This document shows, in pieces, positions 16,332 to 24,496 of a DNA stretch of 64,000 bases. The number at the start of each line of letters is the position of its first letter. The stretch's first letter is position 1. The stretch spans positions 806,001-870,000 of the forward strand of contig OZ245048.1 of assembly GCA_965224435.1 (NCBI GenBank). The letters run 5' to 3'. The notes under the pieces were generated by a model, which saw only the letters and a list, made by a program, of their open reading frames with translations, was not told where the DNA came from and did no database searches. Made by a program: the position numbers and the translations under genes. Source of the DNA: JAJRQY01 sp965224435. Its GTDB lineage: Bacteria > Actinomycetota > Acidimicrobiia > Acidimicrobiales > SZUA-35.

Positions 16332-17192
16332 ATGGCCCGCCTCCTCAGTATCCATGCTCATCCCGATGACGAAGCCTCCAAAGGGGCGCCGACGACCGCT
16401 AAGGCCGTGGCTCAAGGGCATGAGGCGTTTCTGGTTTGCGCTACTGGTGGTGAGGCTGGCGACATCTTGAATCCTGCCATGGACCGCCAAGAAATCAAGG
16501 ATGACCTAGCAAACGTGCGAGCTCGCGAGCTAGCGGAATCGGTCAAGATTATTGGCTATCACGAGCTGGTCATGCTCGGCTACTTGGATTCGGGCATGGC
16601 GGATAGCGACGCCAACGCCGATCCGTGCTGCTTCGCCAATGCAGAGTTGGACGAGGCCGCAGGCCGACTAGTGAAAATCATGCGACGGCTCCGGCCTCAC
16701 GTCCTCATGACTTACAGCGACGACCAGCAGGGTTACCGACATCCGGACCATCTCCAGGTGCACGATGTGAGCGTGCTGGCCTATGAGCGGTCCGGTGACC
16801 CCGAATGGTATCCCGAAGCGGGAGACCCCTGGACCCCAAGCAAGCTCTACTACTCAATGTGGAGTCGTTCTCGGATGCTGGCCTACGACGGGGCCTACAA
16901 GAGGTTGGAGATCGAGTCCCCCTATGATCAACGCTGGTTCGATCGTCCTTCCCAAGACCACCGAATCACAACTCGAATCGAGATTGCGGAATGGCACGGG
17001 GTTCGGTCAGCTGCCCTGTTGGCTCATGCCACCCAGGTCGACCCCAATGAGAAGTTCTGGTTCGGACTTCCCGAAGATGAGACGGTCGCCGCCTACCCGT
17101 TTGAGGATTTCATCCTCGCCAGATCAGCAGTTGGCATGCCAGCTGATGGTGAGCTGGAAGACGACGTATTCGCCGGCATCAGCGTCGATTAG
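16332..17192 (+). CDS. mca: Mycothiol S-conjugate amidase
   Basis: A 286-residue PIG-L/LmbE-fold zinc amidase. The zinc motif HAHPDDE is at residues 8-14 and the second metal site is GYRHPDH near 136. CATGGEAGDILNPAMDR and LYYSMWSRSRMLA match Mca rather than MshB. The enzyme cleaves mycothiol S-conjugates during detoxification and so marks the organism as a mycothiol-using actinobacterium. ATG 16332 follows a TTG one codon earlier; the TAGCCT hexamer 6 nt upstream supports ATG and a leaderless mRNA. An SCP2-like gene follows after 9 bp. Confidence 0.92.
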   Translation: MARLLSIHAHPDDEASKGAPTTAKAVAQGHEAFLVCATGGEAGDILNPAMDRQEIKDDLANVRARELAESVKIIGYHELVMLGYLDSGMADSDANADPCCFANAELDEAAGRLVKIMRRLRPHVLMTYSDDQQGYRHPDHLQVHDVSVLAYERSGDPEWYPEAGDPWTPSKLYYSMWSRSRMLAYDGAYKRLEIESPYDQRWFDRPSQDHRITTRIEIAEWHGVRSAALLAHATQVDPNEKFWFGLPEDETVAAYPFEDFILARSAVGMPADGELEDDVFAGISVD

Positions 17193-17201
17193 GATCACTT
17201 G

Positions 17202-17558
17202 ATGGCAGAAGCAGTTTTCACAACGGAATGGGTACAAGCTCTGGTCGAGGCCAGCGCCGGACGTGAAGCGATTCCTGGTCTTGGTGGAGTCATTGATCTT
17301 GGAATTGGCAAGACGGTCCAAGCGACATTATGCATCGTCGATGGTCGGGCAACTGGATCGAGTGAGGACGAAGCCGGCGCCCACATCCCCTTTACCGGTG
17401 CCCAGCTCGAAGCCTGGCTAAATGCTGAACTTGATCTGACCCAGGCCTACACCAAGGGCGACCTGAAAGCGACGGGCAAGACTGGCCATCTTCTGGCCGC
17501 CCTCGAACTTTTGGATGACCGATCGATCGTTGATGGATTACCGAAACCTTCTTCGTAG
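17202..17558 (+). CDS. SCP2 sterol-binding-like domain protein
   Basis: A 118-residue single-domain protein. The C-terminal half (YTKGDLKATGKTGHLLAALELLDD) follows the SCP2 pattern of a 'GD.ka.Gd...l..l' strand-helix. Such small proteins bind lipids or act as accessory domains. It starts 9 bp after mca and is surely cotranscribed. Recognition is by a short pattern, so the family call is moderate and the ligand is unknown. Confidence 0.65.
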   Translation: MAEAVFTTEWVQALVEASAGREAIPGLGGVIDLGIGKTVQATLCIVDGRATGSSEDEAGAHIPFTGAQLEAWLNAELDLTQAYTKGDLKATGKTGHLLAALELLDDRSIVDGLPKPSS

Positions 17559-17563
17559 ATACA

Positions 17564-17587
17564 GACCACGGGATCATCTCCGTGGTC
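17564..17587. terminator. Hairpin between convergent genes
   Basis: A perfect 8-bp stem GACCACGG/CCGTGGTC with an 8-nt loop, located between the SCP2-like stop and the nuclease stop. No T-tract; it may act in both directions. Confidence 0.45.
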
Positions 17588-17609
17588 CCGATCACTATCC
17601 AGAGACTGA

Positions 17610-18152
17610 CTATTCAAGCGGCTGATCAGGGCCGTCACATACTCCCCAAAGGCCGCGTCGGGCCGCCTCTGCCTCGGACCGAACATTGTCGAAGTGTCGG
17701 GCGTAGTCGTCGTTGGGGGCATAGCTCACCGCGTCGGCAAACCCGCCTTCTATCAGCCACTGGTTCACGAAGAGATCGTCATCGTGCCGGTAGACATACA
17801 GCAGGAGTCGTCCGTAGCGATCTCGGGCTTCTTCACCCCGTTCGATTCGAACGAGGGAGCCGGCAGGGAGCAGGCCTTTCAAGGCGTTGGAGGCTTCGGC
17901 GCCGTAGCACTGGACAGGCACGCTCTGACTGACTGTTTCTGGGGTATCAATTCCGATCAGGCGGACCCGTTCGTTTTGACCGTCGATGTCGAGCTCGATG
18001 GTGTCACCGTCGATCACGAACACCACCTCGGCCAGGAATTCATTGGGTGGTTGGGATTGATGGGTACCGTCGCTGTCGGCAGTACCAGAGAGCCGGGGCC
18101 AGGCGAACCAGGCGAGAAGGAGAAGAAAAACAGGGAGAGCCGCCCGCTTCAT
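17610..18152 (-). CDS. Secreted thermonuclease-like (SNase) protein
   Basis: A 180-residue protein with an N-terminal signal/anchor (residues 1-22, Leu-rich) and a staphylococcal nuclease OB-fold. Visible motifs are VIDGDTIELD, RVRLIGIDTPE (catalytic Arg and Asp region) and RDRYGRLLLYVY. It has the size and composition of exported Ca2+-dependent nucleases that degrade DNA or RNA. It lies 18 bp after a small ORF and is convergent with the mca operon. Confidence 0.9.
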   Translation of the reverse strand: MKRAALPVFLLLLAWFAWPRLSGTADSDGTHQSQPPNEFLAEVVFVIDGDTIELDIDGQNERVRLIGIDTPETVSQSVPVQCYGAEASNALKGLLPAGSLVRIERGEEARDRYGRLLLYVYRHDDDLFVNQWLIEGGFADAVSYAPNDDYARHFDNVRSEAEAARRGLWGVCDGPDQPLE

Positions 18153-18170
18153 GGTGAGGTGGTGCAGCGG

Positions 18171-18338
18171 CTAGGCGGCGATGGGCAAGGAAACATCGTC
18201 ACGTACGGTAGTGATCCGGTGGACTCGGAGCACCTCTCTGGCTTGAGCCAGGCCGTTTCGCCCAATCCGTTTTGTCTCGTCATCGATGAGCCAGGTCGAG
18301 CGAGTTGTGGGTAGCAGAACAAGTTGTGCGGTCTTCAT
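18171..18338 (-). CDS. Small hypothetical protein (55 aa)
   Basis: A 55-codon frame starting at ATG 18338 with GTGGAAG 4 nt upstream, ending 18 bp before the nuclease gene. The product (starts MKTAQLVLLPTTRS, ends DDVSLPIAA) has no recognisable domain and no signal peptide. The frame is open further upstream to 18467, but that part overlaps the 5' region of the divergent gene. Real status is uncertain; evidence is the spacing and ribosome site only. Confidence 0.4.
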   Translation of the reverse strand: MKTAQLVLLPTTRSTWLIDDETKRIGRNGLAQAREVLRVHRITTVRDDVSLPIAA

Positions 18339-18466
18339 GTCTTCCACTATGACCGTGGGGTGTGACACTGCGATTGCCGAGAGTGGTAGATCGGCCAGAT
18401 CCCCCGCTTTTTGGGTGGATATTCCCAACGGATTCCCATCGGCAACGCACCATCTGGCGGGTCCCA

Positions 18467-19483
18467 ATGGCTAACGTGACGATCGTGGTTGAGGGAACTT
18501 CTCAGATCATCGTTCTTTGTGGCGCGGCTATCGTCTTGGTGGCTCTCTTTGGCCTGTTCGATCTGATCTTGGCTCGCCGAGAGCGAAGTAGGTTGGCCAC
18601 AATGCGCCGCGATCCAGCCGTCGCTTGGGCCGTCTCGGAGATCCTTCGAGCGAGGGACAGCTTCTCTCGTGTCGTCTCCCGCTATGAGATGGCCCTGGGA
18701 GCCCAGGCCCGTGTCCGGTCCAGAGCAAATGACGGCGGCGTGCCCAGCGACGACGAGCATCCAGAAGGTCCTGAGGTTGGGCCTCAGGCATATGACTCTG
18801 ACGTTGAACGGCTTTTGGAAGAGAAGCATGAGGCGAGAGAGCGTCTCCTCAGCGCTCAGCGCGACTGGGACATGATTCGTCCCGGGGCGGGCCCAGCAGC
18901 AGCATCTGACTTGTGGTTTGGGTCAGGATTGATGAGGGCTTGGCAACTAGGTTTCGTCGGATTTGAACGTCACTTCTATCGTTTCGATCATGCATTGGAT
19001 GACAGTTGCTGGTCGATTTTTGAGTCCTCCCGCTTCCGGTTCGGATTGGGCTTTGGAGCGGAGTCGCAGTCCCTCGCGCTCTTCGTCGTCGGAGCTTCTG
19101 CTGCTCAGTTGCCGGAGCTCTCGGCCCTGGCCTTTAGCGGCCCCGAGCTAGCCCTGCGCCCTGGGTTTGTACCAATGCGCTGGTGGCGCCGTATCCGTCG
19201 CGCCGATGAGGTTCGCGCGGCGAACGCCAGATTGCTAAGGGCTGGCGATGTATCCGATCTGGTCGAAGGGCCGAGTGCTGAAACCAGAGAAGTTGTGCTT
19301 GCAGCCTTTGAGGCCGAGCTTGACGAGTCGCTCACCTCGACAACGACGATTCCGCTGGGTCCTGGCTTGATGAGTGTCATCACCAAGGGGCCTTCAGTCC
19401 TGGCCGGAGCGTGGACGGGCCAGGTTCCGGAACCGGAGCTTCGGGCATCTTCTGACCATGGAGTTTGGCAAGAGCCAGCCTGA
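18467..19483 (+). CDS. Hypothetical protein with one N-terminal membrane helix
   Basis: A 338-residue protein not recognised. It has one membrane helix (about residues 14-34), then an Arg-rich cytoplasmic region with a coiled-coil-like stretch (about 105-130), and a beta/Gly-rich middle part (FGLGFGAESQSLALFVVG). Another basic helix WWRRIRRADEVRAANARLL comes near residue 240. ATG 18467 follows the shortest plausible spacing; the frame is open upstream to 18362. It lies alone between the nuclease and the LLM gene. No function is suggested. Confidence 0.6.
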   Translation: MANVTIVVEGTSQIIVLCGAAIVLVALFGLFDLILARRERSRLATMRRDPAVAWAVSEILRARDSFSRVVSRYEMALGAQARVRSRANDGGVPSDDEHPEGPEVGPQAYDSDVERLLEEKHEARERLLSAQRDWDMIRPGAGPAAASDLWFGSGLMRAWQLGFVGFERHFYRFDHALDDSCWSIFESSRFRFGLGFGAESQSLALFVVGASAAQLPELSALAFSGPELALRPGFVPMRWWRRIRRADEVRAANARLLRAGDVSDLVEGPSAETREVVLAAFEAELDESLTSTTTIPLGPGLMSVITKGPSVLAGAWTGQVPEPELRASSDHGVWQEPA

Positions 19484-19501
19484 GCATGCACTCTGTTGGG
19501 C

Positions 19502-20479
19502 ATGACTCGATATGGAATGTCCATCCCATTTGGCGGAACACCCCTGGCGCAACACCGTGAGATCTACCGAGAACTAGTTGATCTCGGCTATACCGATGTG
19601 TGGTCGTCGGAGGCCGACGGAACCGATGGTTTCACGCCCTTGGCCCTAGCTGCGGCTTGGGCTCCCGAGCTGAGACTTGGCATCGCCATCATCCCGGCCT
19701 TCACCCGCGGCCCGGCCCTCATGGCTCAGAGTGTCGCTTCGCTGGCTGATGCTGCACCCGGCAACTTCGTGATGGGATTGGGTTCGTCCTCAAATGTGAT
19801 TGTCGAGCGCTGGAACGGCCTTGACTTTGATGAGCCCTACAAGCGAACCCGCGACATCGTCCGGTTCCTGAAAGCTTCCCTGGGCGGCGAGAAGGTCACC
19901 GAGACGTACGACACCTTCGAGGTGAAGGGGTTTCGGCTGGGCATCAAGCCTGCCCAAGAGCCTCCCATCCTGGTCGCTGGGTTGCGGCCAGGCATGTTGG
20001 CCATGGCTGGCCGCGAGGCCGACGGCGCCATCCTGAACTGGTTGTCAGCTGACGATGTGAGCACGGTGGTCCCGATCGTGCAAAAGGCTGCGGCTAAAGC
20101 AGGCAAGCCCAAGCCGGAGATCGTGGCCAGACTGTTTGTCTGCCCGAGCACCGACAGCGACACGGTGCGGGCCCAGGCTCGGCGCCTTATTGCCGCCTAC
20201 TTGAATGTTCCGGTCTATGCCGCCTTCCATGAATGGTTGGGTCGAGGCGGACAGCTGGAAGGAATGTGGAGCAACTGGCAAGCGGGGGATCGCAAGGCTG
20301 CGCTGGCTGCCATTCCTGATGAGGTTGTTGATGCCTTGGTCATTCACGGATCGCCGGATGAGTGTCGTGAGCACATTGGGCGCTTCACCGAGAATGGGAT
20401 CGACACACCGGCTCTGGCCATCATGCCGTTCGCCGGGGTCGACCCTCGGGCAGCCATTCGAGACCTCGCGCCTGCCTAG
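19502..20479 (+). CDS. LLM-class F420-dependent oxidoreductase
   Basis: A 325-residue luciferase-like TIM-barrel protein. Typical features are the N-terminal MTRYGMSIPFGG, LGYTDVWSSEADGTDGFTPL, GLGSSSNVIVERWNG and PILVAGLRPGMLAMAGREADG, then ending HIGRFTENGID. This is the TIGR03559-like group of probable F420-dependent enzymes in Actinobacteria; the cofactor is inferred from family. Its stop codon shares the tetranucleotide CTAG (20476-20479) with the convergent HerA-like gene. Confidence 0.85.
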   Translation: MTRYGMSIPFGGTPLAQHREIYRELVDLGYTDVWSSEADGTDGFTPLALAAAWAPELRLGIAIIPAFTRGPALMAQSVASLADAAPGNFVMGLGSSSNVIVERWNGLDFDEPYKRTRDIVRFLKASLGGEKVTETYDTFEVKGFRLGIKPAQEPPILVAGLRPGMLAMAGREADGAILNWLSADDVSTVVPIVQKAAAKAGKPKPEIVARLFVCPSTDSDTVRAQARRLIAAYLNVPVYAAFHEWLGRGGQLEGMWSNWQAGDRKAALAAIPDEVVDALVIHGSPDECREHIGRFTENGIDTPALAIMPFAGVDPRAAIRDLAPA

Positions 20480-22923
20480 CGAGAAGACGGAATCCACACC
20501 AGAAGGAAGTCTTCGATTGAAATATCGGTCTTCTCCAACGGAATCTCGACGGATTCGACCTCGCTGACCTTGTCGGTCCACTCATCGTCAATGAGGATGA
20601 GCTCTTCGGCCAGTTGCAGCTCCAGCGCTTCGATGTCGTCGATCTTTTCTTCCACCCGATGTTCAGCTGTCTCCAGTCTGGCCTTGATGGAGCTGGACTG
20701 GCGAGTACCTGAGGTGGCCCGTCGGGCCGCTGTGGCTAATGAGCGCGAGCGTTTGCGTCCCCCGAACAAGCCACCGAGCAGGCTCGTTCCCAGGTCAATG
20801 GCAGTTTGGGTCTTGCGGCCTTTTGACTGGGTCTTTAGTTCCTCCACCCGGTCCTCGGCCTTGGCCAAAGCAGCAACGAGGCGATCAGTCTTCTTCTCCA
20901 GACTGGTCCGGATCTTCAGAGTCGCGGCGTCAGCTCCATCCTCGGCGGCAGCCTCACAGCGCGTGGTGAACTCGTCCTCGGTTTCGCCGGGACGCGACCA
21001 AAGCTTGAGTGGGGTGTTGTGGATGAGGGTGACTGTCTCGCCGGTGTAGAGCTTGTCCTTCAAGTCCCGTTTGGCTTTCTGGATCGCTGATGCCGACAGG
21101 TCAAATGTTGGCGACACATAGACGCCTCCCTGCGGAGTGGCCTTGGCGAAATCACGGTCGTCAAAGTCGACATTGATGGCCAGGTCAACGTCGATCCAAT
21201 CGGCTGACAAGGGGATGATTGCCTCCCATTCCTCCTTGTGTCGCAGCTTCGATTTGGTGTCATCAAACAACATGTTGACTCGAGCGGCCAGAGCCGGGGC
21301 CAGGCGAGTGGAGCCAGCTTCGCCGTTGACCGCATCCAGCCAGGGTGCCGAATCGTGCACATACCGAGAGGGTAGAGAATCGGGACTGGCCGGCGGGGCA
21401 GCAAACTCGTCGTCTCGTAGGGTCGCTGGAGCGGGTGTAGTCACTCGGGCCGGAGCTGGCGATGCGGCTGCGGTAGGAGTCGTAGAGCTAGCCGCTGGTG
21501 TTGCTGGAGCGACAGGTTGCCCAAGGATGGCTTCGCGCTTTGGGTCCATCAATGTCCCGATCTGGGACCGGGTTAGAGGCCCAGCCAGATAGTTCATGGC
21601 CCACCGTGTGGTCAAAAGGGGAAGTGCGCTGGATCGTGTGGTGCGCAGAACGAACTGGCGCTTGCCCAGTCCGCTAATCATGCGCTCGACTTCGGCCACA
21701 TCAACTGAGCCATCTGATGCTCGCAGGCCATCTACCAACCGGTTCTTGTCCTGCTCGGTCTGCAATCGACCAATCAACCAGGTTCCGGTATTGCTGATTG
21801 CTTTGTAGTCCAGATCGACCGGGTTCTGAGTTGAGAGCACGAGTCCAACACCAAAGGCTCGAGCCTGCTTCAGCAAGGTCAAGATCGGCTTCTTGGTTGA
21901 AGGGCTCTTGGTTGGCGGAGCGAGCCCCATGACCTCATCGATATAGACGAGGACACGAAGCTCACCTGTACCGGCCTGGTTGCGCATCCAACTGATAAGC
22001 CTGGACAACACAATGGTGATAGCAAAATGCCGTTCGGCCTCGTCCAGATGGCCCAAGGAAACGACCGCAGCCCGGGGGGTGCCGTCGGCCTTCCACAACA
22101 TGGACTCAATTTCCAGGGGAGCACCCTGTGACCAGGCAGCGAAACTGGGTGATGCCAACAAGCCGTTCAGCTTCATGGCGAGTGCTTGGCGGTCCTTGGC
22201 TGGGAAGAAGACATCGAGATCCAGGATTCCGAGCTTACGGATCGGTGGATCCATCAGCTGACCCAACAGGGTCGGCAGATCCATGTCAGCACCCTTGTCC
22301 CAGGATCGGATGATTAGATTTGTGAGCAAGATGTGCTCGCGACCCGACAGGGCATCGCTTGACACTCCGATAAGGCCGAGCAGTCCACCAACAGTGGCGT
22401 CGACCTCGTCTTGACGCACGCTGGGGTCGGTACTGGCGGGCACGGCCAGGCGGCCAAGCACGTTGAGGGGGATTCCAGCGTCGCTGCCGGGGGTGTAGAT
22501 CACGGGTTCGGCAGCATCGGCCAGCTGCCCCAAATCGGAACCGTCAAGGTCCCAAGACCTGAGCCCGCTGGACCAGAGTTCGGAGGTCTTGACCGACATC
22601 TCCTGCACCGTGGTGTTGTCCACCCGGGCTGAGCCAGCGTCCATCCAGGGCTCGAACTCTTCGGGGCTCAGGTTTGGAAAGGTCAAGCAAAGGTTGCCGA
22701 GATCACCCTTAGGGTCGATGGCTAGGACGGGAATGCCAGAAAGAAGGGCCTCCTCCAGGAGTACGACACCCAGTCCAGTCTTGCCCGATCCGGTCATACC
22801 AACTATGACCCCATGGGTAGTCAGGTCAGCGCTATCGATTAGGACGGACTCACCGGTCCGATCACCAGACTCTGGTTCGATTGTTTCACCTAGAAAGAGC
22901 TTTCCTGGCGTGCGTTCGGCCAC
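20476..22923 (-). CDS. HerA-like AAA+ ATPase (DUF87/DUF853 type)
   Basis: An 815-residue ATPase of the HerA/FtsK superfamily. Walker A is GMTGSGKT near residue 43, Walker B is LRVLVYIDEV near 330, and sensor-like motifs LVLSTQNPVDLDYKAISNTGTWLIGRLQTE follow. A linker rich in Ala/Pro/Thr (about 485-530) joins a C-terminal part of about 280 residues with an SQ/coiled-coil section (about 690-790). Similar bacterial proteins are called ATP-binding proteins of unknown role; DNA translocation is inferred. It stands alone, opposite the LLM gene. Confidence 0.85.
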   Translation of the reverse strand: MAERTPGKLFLGETIEPESGDRTGESVLIDSADLTTHGVIVGMTGSGKTGLGVVLLEEALLSGIPVLAIDPKGDLGNLCLTFPNLSPEEFEPWMDAGSARVDNTTVQEMSVKTSELWSSGLRSWDLDGSDLGQLADAAEPVIYTPGSDAGIPLNVLGRLAVPASTDPSVRQDEVDATVGGLLGLIGVSSDALSGREHILLTNLIIRSWDKGADMDLPTLLGQLMDPPIRKLGILDLDVFFPAKDRQALAMKLNGLLASPSFAAWSQGAPLEIESMLWKADGTPRAAVVSLGHLDEAERHFAITIVLSRLISWMRNQAGTGELRVLVYIDEVMGLAPPTKSPSTKKPILTLLKQARAFGVGLVLSTQNPVDLDYKAISNTGTWLIGRLQTEQDKNRLVDGLRASDGSVDVAEVERMISGLGKRQFVLRTTRSSALPLLTTRWAMNYLAGPLTRSQIGTLMDPKREAILGQPVAPATPAASSTTPTAAASPAPARVTTPAPATLRDDEFAAPPASPDSLPSRYVHDSAPWLDAVNGEAGSTRLAPALAARVNMLFDDTKSKLRHKEEWEAIIPLSADWIDVDLAINVDFDDRDFAKATPQGGVYVSPTFDLSASAIQKAKRDLKDKLYTGETVTLIHNTPLKLWSRPGETEDEFTTRCEAAAEDGADAATLKIRTSLEKKTDRLVAALAKAEDRVEELKTQSKGRKTQTAIDLGTSLLGGLFGGRKRSRSLATAARRATSGTRQSSSIKARLETAEHRVEEKIDDIEALELQLAEELILIDDEWTDKVSEVESVEIPLEKTDISIEDFLLVWIPSSR

Positions 22924-22962
22924 TTCTGTTCCACCTTCACCTGCGAGAGTTGATATCTAACG

Positions 22963-22978
22963 TGTCACTAGGGTGACA
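22963..22978 (+). promoter_or_regulatory. Inverted repeat over a TAGGGT hexamer
   Basis: TGTCAC/GTGACA with a 4-nt spacer. The plus-strand -10-like TAGGGT (22969-22974) falls inside it, about 100 nt before the repeat-protein gene; it could be an operator controlling that gene. Confidence 0.3.
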
Positions 22979-23076
22979 TGCTGGTGGGCAAATCGCACTA
23001 CATGAGCCAAAAGACGGCACACTGGACGGGTTGGCGCCCCTCCGAGTGGTGACCAGATCAGAAAGAGGAGGCCGTC

Positions 23077-23640
23077 ATGGGCTTTATGGACAAGATTAGT
23101 GCACTATTTGGTAAGGCCAGCGGAGCAGCAGGCGATGCTGCTTCCAAGGCATCTGGTGCTGCCGGATCAGCTGCGAGTAAGGCCGGTGGAGCTGCCGGTG
23201 GTGTAGCAGGCAAGGCCGGAGATGCTGCTTCCAAGGCAACGGGAGTCGCAACCGGGGCAGCTGGTAAGGCGACCGGTGCTGCTGCTGGTGCCGCTGGCGC
23301 TGCAGGTGCCGCCGCCGGAAAGGCCACTGGAGCTGCTGGCGATGCTGCTTCCAAGGCCGCTGGTGCTGCGGGTGACGCCGCTGGTAAGGCCACGGACGTC
23401 GCCGGAGGCGCTGGCGATAAGGCCGGAGGCGTGCTTGGTGGTATCACTGACAAGGCCGGAGACCTGGCTAGCAAGGCAGGCGATATTGCCGGAGACGTGC
23501 GCGAAACCGTTGGTGGAGTCGTCGAAGGCGCCGTTGACAAGGCTGCCGATGTTGCTGATTCCGCAACCAAGGGCAAGTTCACTGACAAGATCGACAAGGT
23601 CCGCGACGTTGCCGACAAGATTGACGGCGAAGAGGGCTAG
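23077..23640 (+). CDS. Ala/Gly/Lys repeat protein with MT0933-antitoxin-like ends
   Basis: A 187-residue low-complexity protein. It begins MGFMDKISALFGK, continues with about a dozen repeats of the type KA(S/T)GAAGDAA, and ends with VDKAADVADSATKGKFTDKIDKV. The N- and C-terminal pieces fit small actinobacterial proteins of the MT0933/Rv0909 antitoxin-like family (MGFLDK...GGKY.DKIDK), here separated by an expanded amphipathic repeat like those of LEA proteins. A strong AGGAGG lies 5 nt before the ATG, unlike most genes here, which suggests high expression. No toxin gene is adjacent, so an antitoxin role is doubtful; stress protection or nucleoid or polymer binding is equally possible. Confidence 0.75.
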   Translation: MGFMDKISALFGKASGAAGDAASKASGAAGSAASKAGGAAGGVAGKAGDAASKATGVATGAAGKATGAAAGAAGAAGAAAGKATGAAGDAASKAAGAAGDAAGKATDVAGGAGDKAGGVLGGITDKAGDLASKAGDIAGDVRETVGGVVEGAVDKAADVADSATKGKFTDKIDKVRDVADKIDGEEG

Positions 23641-23762
23641 TCGCCTTCGCATTGGCGGCCTTTCGTTGGCTAGCCATCGACAGTATTCAACTGAGACGCC
23701 AGGAGGTCGTTTTCGATCTCTTGGCGTTTCAATTTCCAGGGTCGTTGCCTACAGCGACGGCT

Positions 23763-24392
23763 TCAAGAGCCCGAGTTGACCAGTTCTTCCATGAGCTCCA
23801 GGTCAGTCGGACTTGGGGTTGGACCCACTTGGCTGCGGAAGTCGCTGGAGTCCTTGATCATCCATACGGCAAATACTTCGGCGAAATCACCGGCACCGGT
23901 CTGGAAGTCGGCCTTTCCGCTGTCAGGCCACCACTGAAGGTCTGGTTGACCTCTCTGGGCAAGCCACTGACGACGTTCGTCTCCAGAGTTGTGGCTTACG
24001 TCAACGGCGTGCCCGAATTCGTGAGCCAAGACTCGATACAGCGACTCAGCGGTTGAGTTGTCGCGTACGAAAATCTGGATCCTCTGCTCGTGACTCCAGG
24101 TATACCCGGCAATCTCAGACTCACCTTCGACGAACTCGATCGTCCAATCGGCAAGGTCCTCTTTCCAGGGGTAGGTGACCTTGTCCATGGTGGCGTGAGA
24201 GACGGCGGAGATCAGTGGCTGCCCATAGTCCACTCGTTGATGATTGGCGAGCGGCGTAACCTCTGAAGGCCCTGTGAGATCGGCTGTGGCAGCGACAGTG
24301 AGAAGTGCAGCCGCGCCAATCAGTGCGTACGTCGTGATCGATGCCACGATGGCGATGAGCCGTGCGCGAGAGGGTTTCTTGGTTGTAAGCAC
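23763..24392 (-). CDS. Membrane-anchored zincin metalloprotease-like protein
   Basis: A 209-residue protein with a basic start and one N-terminal membrane helix (residues 12-35), then an extracellular domain. It has HEFGHAVDVSH (HEXXH plus a His six residues further on), and DFAEVFAVWM that could supply a glutamate zinc ligand as in ImmA/lethal-factor-like peptidases. The start is GTG with no clear ribosome site. No neighbours suggest a substrate. Convergent to the repeat-protein gene. Confidence 0.65.
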   Translation of the reverse strand: MLTTKKPSRARLIAIVASITTYALIGAAALLTVAATADLTGPSEVTPLANHQRVDYGQPLISAVSHATMDKVTYPWKEDLADWTIEFVEGESEIAGYTWSHEQRIQIFVRDNSTAESLYRVLAHEFGHAVDVSHNSGDERRQWLAQRGQPDLQWWPDSGKADFQTGAGDFAEVFAVWMIKDSSDFRSQVGPTPSPTDLELMEELVNSGS

Positions 24393-24496
24393 GTGAATTG
24401 TCCTAGAGACTCATTCGACGTGAAAAAGGGTCAGCTTGAGAACATGTCGCCGCTACGGGGCAACCCAACGGACCGTCAGGATGCGTTTGATTCTGA

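Noticed and set aside
23058..23618. 186-codon minus-strand Ala/Pro/Ser frame
   Set aside because: Antisense of the repeat protein; periodic composition comes from the repeat, and the plus frame has AGGAGG and the family-like ends.
23635..23675. Nested inverted repeats GGCTAG/CTAGCC and CGCC/GGCG after the repeat protein
   Set aside because: Unequal spacing and no T-tract; not strong enough to call a terminator.
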